10,907 nt of DNA from CAZEPT01 sp964514225 (GTDB taxonomy: Bacteria > Patescibacteriota > Minisyncoccia > Phycocordibacterales > UBA9973), in NCBI GenBank assembly GCA_964514225.1, contig CAZEPT010000023.1, forward strand, positions 1 through 10,907, written 5' to 3'. Below are positions 1-6,007 of this stretch, piece by piece. Under the pieces are notes generated by a model. The model was not told the DNA's origin, made no database searches, and saw only the letters and a program-made list of their open reading frames with translations. A program made the translations under genes and the position numbers. How positions within the stretch are numbered: position 1 is the first letter of the stretch; every line of letters begins with the position of its first letter.

Positions 1-1
1 A

Positions 2-2155
2 TTATTTTCTTGTCTTGATGATTTCATCAGCGACATTTTGTGGAACAACATCATATCGTACGAATTCCATCGTAAACGATGCGCGTCCTTCAGTCATCGA
101 TCGAAGTGTCGTCATGAAGCCGAACATTTCAGAGAGCGGAACAACCGCTTTGACTGCTTGGTTCATACCTCGTGCTTCCATACCTTCGATGAGTCCTCGC
201 TTTGAAGAGAGTGAGCCAGTGATGTCTCCCATGAATTTGTCAGGGGTAACAACTTCAACTTTCATCATCGGTTCGAGGATAACTGGTCGAGCAGATTTTG
301 CTCCGTCTTGAACAGCCATAGATGCAGCGATCTTGAAGGCCATTTCGTTCGAGTCAACTTCGTGGAATGATCCATCGTAGAGTTCAACAGAAACGTCAAC
401 CATTTTAAATCCAGCCAATACTCCGCGATCGAGTCCTTCTCTAAATCCTTTTTCACAAGCAGGGATATATTCTAGTGGAATAGCTCCTCCCTTAATTGTG
501 TTAATGAATTCAAAGTGATCATCACGCTTGGTATTTTTTGGTAGATCTTCAATAGCTTCTTTCGTGAGAGTCATATCCATTGGCTTGATCTTGATCTTCA
601 CGTGACCGTAGTTACCACGTCCACCAGATTGCTTAATGTACTTCCCTTCAACTTGAGCTTCTCCCAAGATAGTTTCTCGGTATGCAACTTGAGGTTTTCC
701 TACATTTGCTTCAACAGAAAATTCACGCTTCAAACGGTCAACAATAATATCCAAGTGGAGTTCTCCCATACCTGAAATAATTGTTTCCATTGTTTCTTGG
801 TCAGTTGCAACACGGAATGTTGGATCTTCTTGAACAAGGCGAGAAAGAGCCATTCCCATTTTTTCTTGATCAGCTTTTGTTTTTGGTTCAATACGAAGAG
901 AGATAACTGGTTCAGGGAAAACAATACGATCGAGCTCGATTGGGTTTGCTTCATCACAGAGTGTGTCTGAAGTAACTGTATCTTTAAGTCCGACAGCTGC
1001 AGCAATTTCTCCAGCATAGACTTTCTTCACTTCTTCACGCTCGTTCGCGTGCATTCGAAGGATTCGTCCGATACGTTCCTTGTTTCCTGTTCGTGGGTTG
1101 TAAACGTATGAGCCTGTTGAGAGTGTTCCAGAATAGACTCGGAAAAAGATCAATTGACCAACGAATGGGTCAGTTGCAACCTTGAATGCGAGCGCTGCAA
1201 ATGGTTCAGTATCAGATGCTCCACGAGTAATTTCTTCATCAGTATCTGGGTGAACTCCAGGAACACGAGGGATATCGAGTGGTGACGGAAGGTAATCAAC
1301 AACACCATCGAGGACGAGCTGAACACCTTTGTTCTTGAGCGCTGATCCTGCGTACACTGGGAAAATATCGTTTTTAATGACGGCCTTTCGGAGGGTCTTT
1401 TTAAGGGTTTCCAAATCTGGTTCCTTCCCTTCGAGATAGTCATTCATGAGTGCTTCGTCTTGAGAAACGATTGCTTCGATAAGTTCTGCACGGCGTGTCT
1501 TTGCTTCTTCCATCATGTCAGCTGGGATTTCAGCTTCAACGATTTTGATACCCATTTCTCCTTCGAAATAAAATGCTTTCATTTTAAGAAGATCAACTAC
1601 ACCTTCATGTTTTTCTTCAAGCCCGATCGGCAATTGCATACGAATCGCTTTTTTAGAAAGACGCTCAAGGATAGTTTTGAATGAATGTTCAAATGATGCA
1701 CCTGTTCGGTCGAGTTTGTTTACGAAACAAATACGTGGAACTTGCGCTTCATCAGCGTAGCGCCAGTTTGTTTCAGATTGTGGTTCCACTCCGGCAACAC
1801 CGTCGAAAACCACAACCGCACCGTCGAGAACTCGAAGAGAACGCTTCACTTCAACAGTAAAGTCGATGTGTCCTGGTGTGTCGATAATATTGAAACGATG
1901 TTTCTTTGTTTTGTCAGTTGGAGAATAGGTCGGTGTCCAAAAACACGTTGTTGCAGCAGAAGTGATAGTAATACCACGCTCTTGTTCTTGTTCCATCCAG
2001 TCCATCGTTGCTGCACCTTCGTGCACTTCACCGATCTTGTGGTTTACTCCCGTATAGTAAAGTACGCGTTCAGTACTAGTCGTTTTTCCCGCATCAATGT
2101 GGGCGATAATACCGAAGTTTCGTACTTTCTCTAATGGATAATCTCTTGTGTCCAT
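2..2155 (-). CDS. fusA: Translation elongation factor G (717 aa)
   Basis: EF-G is the GTPase that drives tRNA-mRNA translocation and, with RRF, ribosome recycling. The G motifs are intact: G1 'AHIDAGKTT' (residues 18-26), G2 'RGITI' (60-64), G3 'DTPGH' (92-96, with the catalytic His96), G4 'NKLD' (146-149) and G5 'GSALKN' (~270). Domain III 'GMGELHLDI', domain IV 'GKPQVAYRETI' with 'GGRGNYGHV', and the domain V region 'GFMTTLRSMTEGRASFTMEF' follow in order. The length is close to the usual 690-705, with a small insertion around residues 74-86 before G3. The stop codon TAA lies at positions 2-4, so the gene is complete and anything downstream is outside the window. Confidence 0.99.
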   Translation of the reverse strand: MDTRDYPLEKVRNFGIIAHIDAGKTTSTERVLYYTGVNHKIGEVHEGAATMDWMEQEQERGITITSAATTCFWTPTYSPTDKTKKHRFNIIDTPGHIDFTVEVKRSLRVLDGAVVVFDGVAGVEPQSETNWRYADEAQVPRICFVNKLDRTGASFEHSFKTILERLSKKAIRMQLPIGLEEKHEGVVDLLKMKAFYFEGEMGIKIVEAEIPADMMEEAKTRRAELIEAIVSQDEALMNDYLEGKEPDLETLKKTLRKAVIKNDIFPVYAGSALKNKGVQLVLDGVVDYLPSPLDIPRVPGVHPDTDEEITRGASDTEPFAALAFKVATDPFVGQLIFFRVYSGTLSTGSYVYNPRTGNKERIGRILRMHANEREEVKKVYAGEIAAAVGLKDTVTSDTLCDEANPIELDRIVFPEPVISLRIEPKTKADQEKMGMALSRLVQEDPTFRVATDQETMETIISGMGELHLDIIVDRLKREFSVEANVGKPQVAYRETILGEAQVEGKYIKQSGGRGNYGHVKIKIKPMDMTLTKEAIEDLPKNTKRDDHFEFINTIKGGAIPLEYIPACEKGFREGLDRGVLAGFKMVDVSVELYDGSFHEVDSNEMAFKIAASMAVQDGAKSARPVILEPMMKVEVVTPDKFMGDITGSLSSKRGLIEGMEARGMNQAVKAVVPLSEMFGFMTTLRSMTEGRASFTMEFVRYDVVPQNVADEIIKTRK

Positions 2156-2308
2156 AAGTTATATTTTTAAAATGTTAAAAGTTTTTAATATTAGAAGTTT
2201 TTATGCACCAAGCAAAGTGCGGAACTCCGACTCTACAGAATTCTTTCAGAATTCTAAGATCTGGATGCTCCATTTTACACTGGTATAAAGTTTACTGGTG
2301 TAAATTTA
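2156..2308. other. 153-nt rpsG-fusA spacer with short repeats
   Basis: The spacer holds three notable patterns. AGAATTCT occurs twice 3 nt apart (2237-2244 and 2248-2255); it is self-complementary, so the copies can form an 8-bp hairpin. TTTACAC (2274-2280) pairs with GTGTAAA (2298-2304), and the minus strand shows two diverged copies of a TTTA(C/T)ACCAGT unit there. GCAC/GTGC (2203-2206 with 2215-2218) forms a small stem. Nearer fusA the DNA is A/T-rich; TTGCTT, 16 nt, TAATAT on the minus strand is a weak promoter candidate. No coding frame fits. Confidence 0.6.
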
Positions 2309-2776
2309 CTACCAAGCAAAATGGGCAAATGCCTTGTTTGCTTCAGCCATTTTGTGAGTATCTTCACGCTTCTTAACGGCTACTCCTTCCTTTTTAGATG
2401 CTGAAATGAGTTCATCAGCGAGCAAGATGTGCATTGGTTTTCCTTTTCCACCTCGAGCTGCAGCAATGATCCATCGGAAAGCTAAGTTCTGTCTTCGTTC
2501 TGGTCGTACTTCACGAGGAACTTGGTAGTTTGCACCTCCAATACGTCGTGATCGAACTTCCATAACTGGTGATGCATTTTCGATTGCAAGGTTAAAGATT
2601 TCAAGAGCATCAGTTCCTGTCTTTTCTTTAATAACATCAAAAGCACCATACACTATTTTTCGTGCTGTTTCTTTCTTACCGTCCCACATAACACCGTTGA
2701 TGAATTTACTCAAAACGAGTGAACTGTGAATGATGTCTGGCTTTGGGATATTTCTATTTGTTACTTTTCTTCGCAT
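2309..2776 (-). CDS. rpsG: Small ribosomal subunit protein uS7 (155 aa)
   Basis: uS7 is a primary binder of the 16S rRNA 3' domain and starts assembly of the 30S head. The signature 'SRRIGGANYQVPREVRPERR' (in residues ~75-96) and the C-terminal helix 'KKREDTHKMAEANKAFAHF' are clear. The N-terminus 'MRRKVTNRNIPKPD' and the total length are standard. The stop is TAG. It lies in the str cluster between rpsL (22 nt) and fusA (153 nt). The start is preceded by AATATAT, close to the TAATATATG junction motif seen elsewhere in the window, and has no Shine-Dalgarno sequence. Confidence 0.98.
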   Translation of the reverse strand: MRRKVTNRNIPKPDIIHSSLVLSKFINGVMWDGKKETARKIVYGAFDVIKEKTGTDALEIFNLAIENASPVMEVRSRRIGGANYQVPREVRPERRQNLAFRWIIAAARGGKGKPMHILLADELISASKKEGVAVKKREDTHKMAEANKAFAHFAW

Positions 2777-2798
2777 ATATATTATTCAAATTAAGATG

Positions 2799-3224
2799 CT
2801 ATTTTTTAGCGCCTTCCTTTGGTTTCTTAGTTCCGTATAGTGAACGACCTTTTCGTCTCTTATCTACTCCTGTCGCATCGAGTCGTCCTCGAACGATGTG
2901 GTATCGTACTCCGATCAAGTCCTTAACACGGCCTCCACGGATCATAACCACTGAGTGTTCTTGCAAGTTGTGACCCATTCCAGGAATGTAGGCTGTTACT
3001 TCTTGTCCATTAGAAAGTCGGACACGAGCGATCTTTCGAAGCGCTGAGTTCGGTTTCTTTGGTGTTGTTGTTGTTACTTTTGTACACACACCACGTTTGA
3101 AGGGAGATGCGTAAGACACCGGTTTGTTAAGGATTGTATTGAATCCTTTTCCAAGCGCGACAGCCTTAGACTTTCTCACAACATTTTTTCGTGGTTTATG
3201 CACGAGTTGATTGATTGTTGGCAT
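2799..3224 (-). CDS. rpsL: Small ribosomal subunit protein uS12 (141 aa)
   Basis: uS12 sits at the 30S decoding centre and affects accuracy and streptomycin response. Conserved blocks are present: 'MPTINQLVHKPRK', 'TTTTPKKPNSALRKIARVRL', 'YIPGMGHNLQEHSVVMIRGG' and 'GVRYHIVRGRLDATGV'. At 141 aa it is the longer form seen in Firmicutes (about 138) rather than the 124-aa E. coli form. The extra residues lie before 'KRGVC'. K56 and K101, the lysines at the classic streptomycin sites, are kept. The normally conserved Pro in 'KDLPGVRYH' is Ile104 here (codon ATC). The start follows an A/T-rich leader with no Shine-Dalgarno sequence. rpsG follows after 22 nt, too short for the uS7-binding mRNA element used in E. 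coli. Confidence 0.98.
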   Translation of the reverse strand: MPTINQLVHKPRKNVVRKSKAVALGKGFNTILNKPVSYASPFKRGVCTKVTTTTPKKPNSALRKIARVRLSNGQEVTAYIPGMGHNLQEHSVVMIRGGRVKDLIGVRYHIVRGRLDATGVDKRRKGRSLYGTKKPKEGAKK

Positions 3225-3233
3225 AAATAAATT

Positions 3234-3259
3234 AAAAAAAACTATTATTTCTAATAGTT
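3234..3259 (-). terminator. Candidate attenuator or weak intrinsic terminator just upstream of rpsL
   Basis: On the minus strand AACTATTA, a GAAA loop, and TAATAGTT form a perfect 8-bp stem followed at once by six Ts. The run ends 9 nt before the rpsL ATG at 3224. This has the layout of an intrinsic terminator, but the stem has only one G-C pair, so it would be weak. Placed here it could attenuate transcription into rpsL, block read-through from the upstream gene, or simply be an A/T-rich leader feature. Confidence 0.45.
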
Positions 3260-3384
3260 CACCATAGGCTTGGCGGGTTCAGATACCGCGCGGAGTTTGA
3301 GGCGAACGAAGTTAGGAGTTCAGTTCTAAATAGGTGATTTAAAAAGATAAAAGCACGTATTTCTAACCAAATTCCTTGCAACTC

Positions 3385-3463
3385 GGGCATTTGGGAGCCC
3401 ATAAGCCGTCTCAAAGCTTATGGATAAATACTATCATACAATAGTATTTATAGCAATGTGCCC
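3385..3463. repeat. Cluster of nested inverted repeats, possible three-way junction
   Basis: CCATAAGC/GCTTATGG (3399-3406 with 3416-3423) and ATAAATACTAT/ATAGTATTTAT (3424-3434 with 3441-3451) are perfect 8- and 11-bp stems placed back to back. GGGCA (3385-3389) can pair with TGCCC (3459-3463) to enclose both, giving a three-way-junction layout. GGGC/GCCC (3385-3388 with 3397-3400) is an alternative. It could be part of the rpsL leader on the minus strand, or an independent structured RNA. The pairings are seen by eye; no energy was computed. Confidence 0.65.
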
Positions 3464-3512
3464 AAAAACCCCTCTTTCCCCTACTTTTTAATAGAAATAA
3501 GCGACCAACTGC

Positions 3513-3539
3513 TTTCTTTTTCTCGAGCAGAAAAAGAAA
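3513..3539. repeat. Perfect 11-bp inverted repeat with 5-nt loop
   Basis: TTTCTTTTTCT (3513-3523) pairs with AGAAAAAGAAA (3529-3539) around CGAGC. The arms are pure pyrimidine and purine tracts. On the minus strand a T5 run (3541-3545) precedes it, between this element and the long hairpin. It could act with that hairpin in transcript termination. The role is unknown. Confidence 0.7.
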
Positions 3540-3552
3540 CAAAAAGGCTTCC

Positions 3553-3681
3553 CGACACACTGGACTCTTTCGCTTACAGAGGAGGAATCTGCTTAAAAAA
3601 GCAACAAACTCGCAGGCTCAGACAGTGTTACTTTTAACAAGCAGATTCCTCCTCTATTTAAAGCGTGAGTCCAGAGCGTCG
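3553..3681. repeat. Long imperfect inverted repeat (129 nt)
   Basis: Four helical segments stack in register: CGAC/GTCG (3553-3556 with 3678-3681), CTGGACTC/GAGTCCAG (3560-3567 with 3667-3674), CGCTT/AAGCG (3571-3575 with 3661-3665), and a perfect 17-bp stem AGAGGAGGAATCTGCTT (3578-3594) with its complement (3639-3655). Inside the loop, AAAAG/CTTTT (3597-3601 with 3631-3635) and AACA/TGTT can also pair. It lies 12 nt after the membrane-protein stop. It could be a transcript-end structure, a small structured RNA, or a degenerate short inverted-repeat element. I see no flanking target duplication. Confidence 0.85.
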
Positions 3682-3693
3682 AAATACAAAAAC

Positions 3694-4483
3694 TTACTCA
3701 CACAATTTTGTCGCTGGATTATACACTCCGGTAACACATGGAATAGCCCCAATGTCTGGAGATGGTATGAAAGGATTATGAAAATCCTTTTTTAAAAACA
3801 ACATGAAGAGAAAAAGACTCATGAAGATTATTTGCAGTATAAAGATAATTTTTAATGTATTGCGTTTTTTTAAGAATATGAGAGTAATTAAAAATATCGG
3901 CATCTGAAGTAGGGTTACAGGGTTTATGGTGGAATATAACATTAAACTAAACATTACAGGAAAAGTTGTAATCATTACCAGGTCTTGATATTTTTTCTTA
4001 AAAAATAATTTGATTTGAAATAAATAAAATATACTAAAAATAACAAAGACGACGAGCAAGAAGATAGAAGTTATATTTAATTGAATATTTCTAAAAGCCC
4101 AAGAAGGAATAAATTTATACGCAGTTATTATCGAAAATGCGGTATATAGAGCTAGCAACAAAGCTCCTTGAATTTTTGAGATACTTGATGAATTAGACTG
4201 GTCTTCTGTATTGTGATTCTGAATTCCAGCAAAAACTTGCTGTACTTCCTCCTCACTCCACCCACCTCCATCTTTCAGGTTTTGAATAATGGTTTCTTTA
4301 GGAACACCGAGAGCGGTTTGTTCTTTGATATATGAGGTGAGTTGTTCNNNNNNNNNNNNNNNNNNNNNNNNNNNNNNNNNNNNNNNNNNNNNNNNNNNNN
4401 NNNNNNNNNNNNNNNNNNNNNNNNNNNNNNNNNNNNNNNNNNNNNNNTTGTTCTTTGATATATGAGGTGAGTTGTTCGTTCAT
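3694..4483 (-). CDS. Unknown five-TM membrane protein with a short N-terminal helical domain; interrupted by an assembly gap
   Basis: I do not recognise a function. The gene begins MNEQLTSYIKEQ at 4483, enters 100 Ns, and resumes at 4347 with the same ten residues. With the gap and one 30-nt copy removed it is an open frame of 219 codons; read through the Ns it is out of frame. In the merged numbering, residues ~3-45 form a soluble domain ('KEQTALGVPKETIIQNL', then 'GGWSEEEVQQVF'). This resembles a short helical module I associate with many Patescibacteria proteins (inference). A Ser/Asn-rich linker follows (~46-60). Five hydrophobic segments lie at about 65-81, 94-118, 124-143, 145-161 and 168-187. 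Lys-rich loops after TM2 and TM4 suggest the N-terminus is inside. The C-terminal tail would be outside, with C206 and C218 able to form a disulfide. The TTG at 4161 is not the real start. Confidence 0.75.
4318..4477. repeat. 30-nt exact repeat flanking the N gap (4318-4347 and 4448-4477)
   Basis: The two copies are identical over 30 nt and each touches the gap. On the minus strand each encodes EQLTSYIKEQ in the frame of the membrane protein. Merging them into one copy gives a continuous gene with a sensible ATG. The simplest reading is an unmerged contig overlap. A true tandem repeat of 10 codons is the alternative, and any number of copies would stay in frame. The unit begins and ends with GAACAA (Glu-Gln). 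Confidence 0.9.
4348..4447. other. Assembly gap of exactly 100 Ns
   Basis: There are one hundred N characters, a conventional scaffold spacer for a gap of unknown length. It sits inside the membrane-protein gene. Both sides are bounded by the same 30-nt sequence, so the true gap may be zero or negative. Confidence 0.98.
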
Positions 4484-4491
4484 AGATTAAG

Positions 4492-4520
4492 TATATATGA
4501 GAAGTAAAATATAAGTACAA
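4492..4520 (-). promoter_or_regulatory. Candidate promoter for the membrane-protein gene
   Basis: In the 43-nt spacer after map, the minus strand shows TTGTAC (4520-4515), a 17-nt spacer, and TATATA (4497-4492). This is a reasonable sigma-70-like pair. The -10 ends 8 nt before the ATG at 4483, so transcription would begin almost at the start codon, giving a leaderless or nearly leaderless mRNA. The region is A/T-rich overall, so chance matches are likely. A TATACT offset by 2 nt is an alternative -10. Confidence 0.35.
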
Positions 4521-4526
4521 TAAAAC

Positions 4527-5300
4527 TTATATTTCTGTGAGTATCTCAGGGTCGCCGTGAGTGATCAGGACTGTGTGCTCGAAATGAGCTGCCTTGAGTC
4601 GGTCTTTCGTGACAACAGTATAGCCATCTGCGAGGACTTCTATCGCAGGAGAACCTAAGGTGAACATCGGTTCAATCGCGATCGTCATACCCGCTTTGAG
4701 CATGATTCCGACGCCCTTCTTTCCATAGTTTGGGATATATGGATCTTCATGAATATAAATACCGACACCGTGACCAGACAGTTCTTTAACGTTCCCAAAT
4801 CCATTTTTTGAAGCAAAGGCTCCGACAACTGCTCCAATATCACCAACACGATTACCTTCACGAGCCATATCAATCCCAGCATAGAGTGCATCACGCGTCA
4901 CACGAAGGAGCTTTTTTTCTTTGTCAGTTCCTTCATCTCCGACAATAAATGATACAGCATGATCAGCAAAAAATCCTTTATGAGAGAGACCGAGATCAAG
5001 TGCTACCATATCCCCTGCTTTCAAGATCTTATTTTTTGTTGGAATTCCGTGAACGATTTCATTATTTACAGAGACACAAAGCGCATTTGGAAATGGAGTT
5101 GAGTGAAGATCTGGTTTATAGTTTTTGAACGCCGGAACATCACCACCCTCTACGATGAGTTCTTCAGCATAGCGATCAAGTTCAAATGCTGAAATACCCG
5201 GCATAGCTTTCCCCTTGACCGCCTCCAAAATAGCCCCGAGTCGATGACCAGCTTCGCGGATATTTTCAATTTCTTCTTCGTTTTTAATAAAAATAGACAT
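4527..5300 (-). CDS. map: Methionine aminopeptidase type I (257 aa)
   Basis: The enzyme removes the initiator methionine from new proteins after deformylation, acting in the cytosol near the ribosome exit. The family's metal ligands can all be placed: D102 (ALDLG), D113 (FFADHAVSF), H177 (GHGVG), E210 (IEPMF) and E241 (HFEHTVLIT). Substrate-binding histidines H84 (EIVHGIP) and H184 (YIHEDP) are also present. The length is normal for the short type I form with no N-terminal zinc-finger extension. The second Asp lies in 'FADHAVSF' rather than the common 'GDTS' context, but its spacing fits. The start follows pyrH by 3 nt. infA and rpmJ usually come next; here an unrelated membrane protein does. 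Confidence 0.96.
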   Translation of the reverse strand: MSIFIKNEEEIENIREAGHRLGAILEAVKGKAMPGISAFELDRYAEELIVEGGDVPAFKNYKPDLHSTPFPNALCVSVNNEIVHGIPTKNKILKAGDMVALDLGLSHKGFFADHAVSFIVGDEGTDKEKKLLRVTRDALYAGIDMAREGNRVGDIGAVVGAFASKNGFGNVKELSGHGVGIYIHEDPYIPNYGKKGVGIMLKAGMTIAIEPMFTLGSPAIEVLADGYTVVTKDRLKAAHFEHTVLITHGDPEILTEI

Positions 5301-5303
5301 ATA

Positions 5304-6005
5304 TTATGGAGTGATTTGTGTACCAATAAATGCTTTACCTAATAGAGCATTATCTAGTTCGGCGATGTTGTTGCCGTCCAAGATAGAAACTGAAATATGA
5401 GATTCTTCAGCAAGCCTTGATGCTATCGGATCAAATGGCGAATGGAGCCCTGCTTCCCAAGTCTCTGGGATCAACGTACGGAACTCAGCCCAGGTGATCT
5501 TCTCGATCTTCACTGCATCAGGATATTTTCTTGGATCTTTCGTATAGACGTGGGAAATATTAGAGAGATTAATAACAGTACTTGCACCAACGTGTTTGGC
5601 ATAGACCACAGCATCATAATCAGTACTCCAACCTGGTTTCCATCCCGCACCAATAACAATCGGCTTATCTGTAGTTGGGATTATATTTGGGTCAACGATA
5701 ATTTCATCATATGCGAGTGTTCCGAAAATCATTTTCAAAAAGAGCGCATTCACCTTCGTGACTGATATACCAAGCCAATCTTTGTCGTCTCGAGTGGCTT
5801 TTCCCTCAAGAGCCTCAAGTGCATCGTTATACATCCGACAGACTGCTCCACCTCCAATAAAAAGTGCAAACGTATACCCTTCCGACACTCTCGATTCGAT
5901 AAATTGCTTGAAGGTGCGAAGGAAACCTGTATCAACACCAAGAGGTACAATAAGTGACCCTCCAAGCGAAATGACTATATGTTTTTCATCTCTATGATGT
6001 TCCAT
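5304..6005 (-). CDS. pyrH: UMP kinase of the amino acid kinase fold, archaeal-like type (233 aa)
   Basis: The enzyme phosphorylates UMP to UDP for RNA, DNA and cell-wall sugar nucleotides. The amino acid kinase fold is visible: 'ISLGGSLIVP' (residues 12-21, phosphate binding), 'FIGGGAVCRMYNDAL' (49-63), 'DWLGISVTKVNA' (76-87), 'GAGWKPGWSTDYDA' (119-132), 'NLSNISHVYTKDP' (146-158, nucleotide base site) and a C-terminal 'IGTQITP'. The opening GGS...VP, the 'D.lGI..T..NA' helix, the 'G...PG.sTD' loop and the C-terminal 'GT.I.P' resemble archaeal UMP kinases more than the E. coli PyrH pattern. This comparison is from memory of the families. It lies between adk (2-nt gap) and map (3-nt gap, TAATATATG), so it is almost certainly co-transcribed with them. 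Confidence 0.85.
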   Translation of the reverse strand: MEHHRDEKHIVISLGGSLIVPLGVDTGFLRTFKQFIESRVSEGYTFALFIGGGAVCRMYNDALEALEGKATRDDKDWLGISVTKVNALFLKMIFGTLAYDEIIVDPNIIPTTDKPIVIGAGWKPGWSTDYDAVVYAKHVGASTVINLSNISHVYTKDPRKYPDAVKIEKITWAEFRTLIPETWEAGLHSPFDPIASRLAEESHISVSILDGNNIAELDNALLGKAFIGTQITP

Positions 6006-6007
6006 AC

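Larger units (their letters stand above)
3225..3693. other. 469-nt gene-free region rich in inverted repeats
   Basis: No credible coding frame is present on either strand between the membrane-protein stop and the rpsL start. Five or more inverted repeats are packed here, described separately: a long imperfect hairpin (3553-3681), an 11-bp palindrome (3513-3539), a cluster of stems (3385-3463), and a small hairpin plus T tract next to rpsL (3234-3259). The stretch 3264-3350 holds a G/C-rich patch (CCGCGCGG near 3286) with no clear structure. The region should contain the 3' end of the membrane-protein transcript and a promoter for rpsL-rpsG-fusA. A weak candidate promoter is TTGCTA, 17 nt, TAGTAT, overlapping the 3424-3451 palindrome. 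Confidence 0.7.

Noticed and set aside
1742..2134. Plus-strand 130-codon frame opposite the EF-G G domain
   Set aside because: It is antisense to the highly conserved fusA G motifs. Its Cys/Phe/Arg-rich composition is typical of a shadow frame.
2776..2799. A uS7-binding regulatory hairpin between rpsL and rpsG as in E. coli
   Set aside because: The spacer is only 22 nt, A/T-rich and without a stem.
3273..3289. T-arm-like GCGG-GTTCAGATA-CCGC suggesting a tRNA
   Set aside because: The stem is only 4 bp, the loop is 9 nt, and I find no acceptor, D or anticodon arm at suitable distances on either strand.
3578..3587. AGAGGAGGAA on the plus strand as a strong Shine-Dalgarno site
   Set aside because: No start codon or open frame follows at a useful distance, and the sequence is one arm of the long hairpin.
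3553..3681. A miniature transposable element
   Set aside because: There is a terminal inverted repeat, but I see no target-site duplication and no second copy in the window. Left as an unclassified inverted repeat.
3694..4161. The membrane protein starting at a TTG at 4161 (155 aa)
   Set aside because: The frame is open upstream for 62 more codons to the gap and joins the ATG at 4483. The TTG lies inside TM1.
4275..4520. Open frames that run through the N gap as separate small proteins
   Set aside because: They exist only because Ns contain no stop codons. Past the gap they read the repeat out of frame. The collapsed reading gives one sensible gene.
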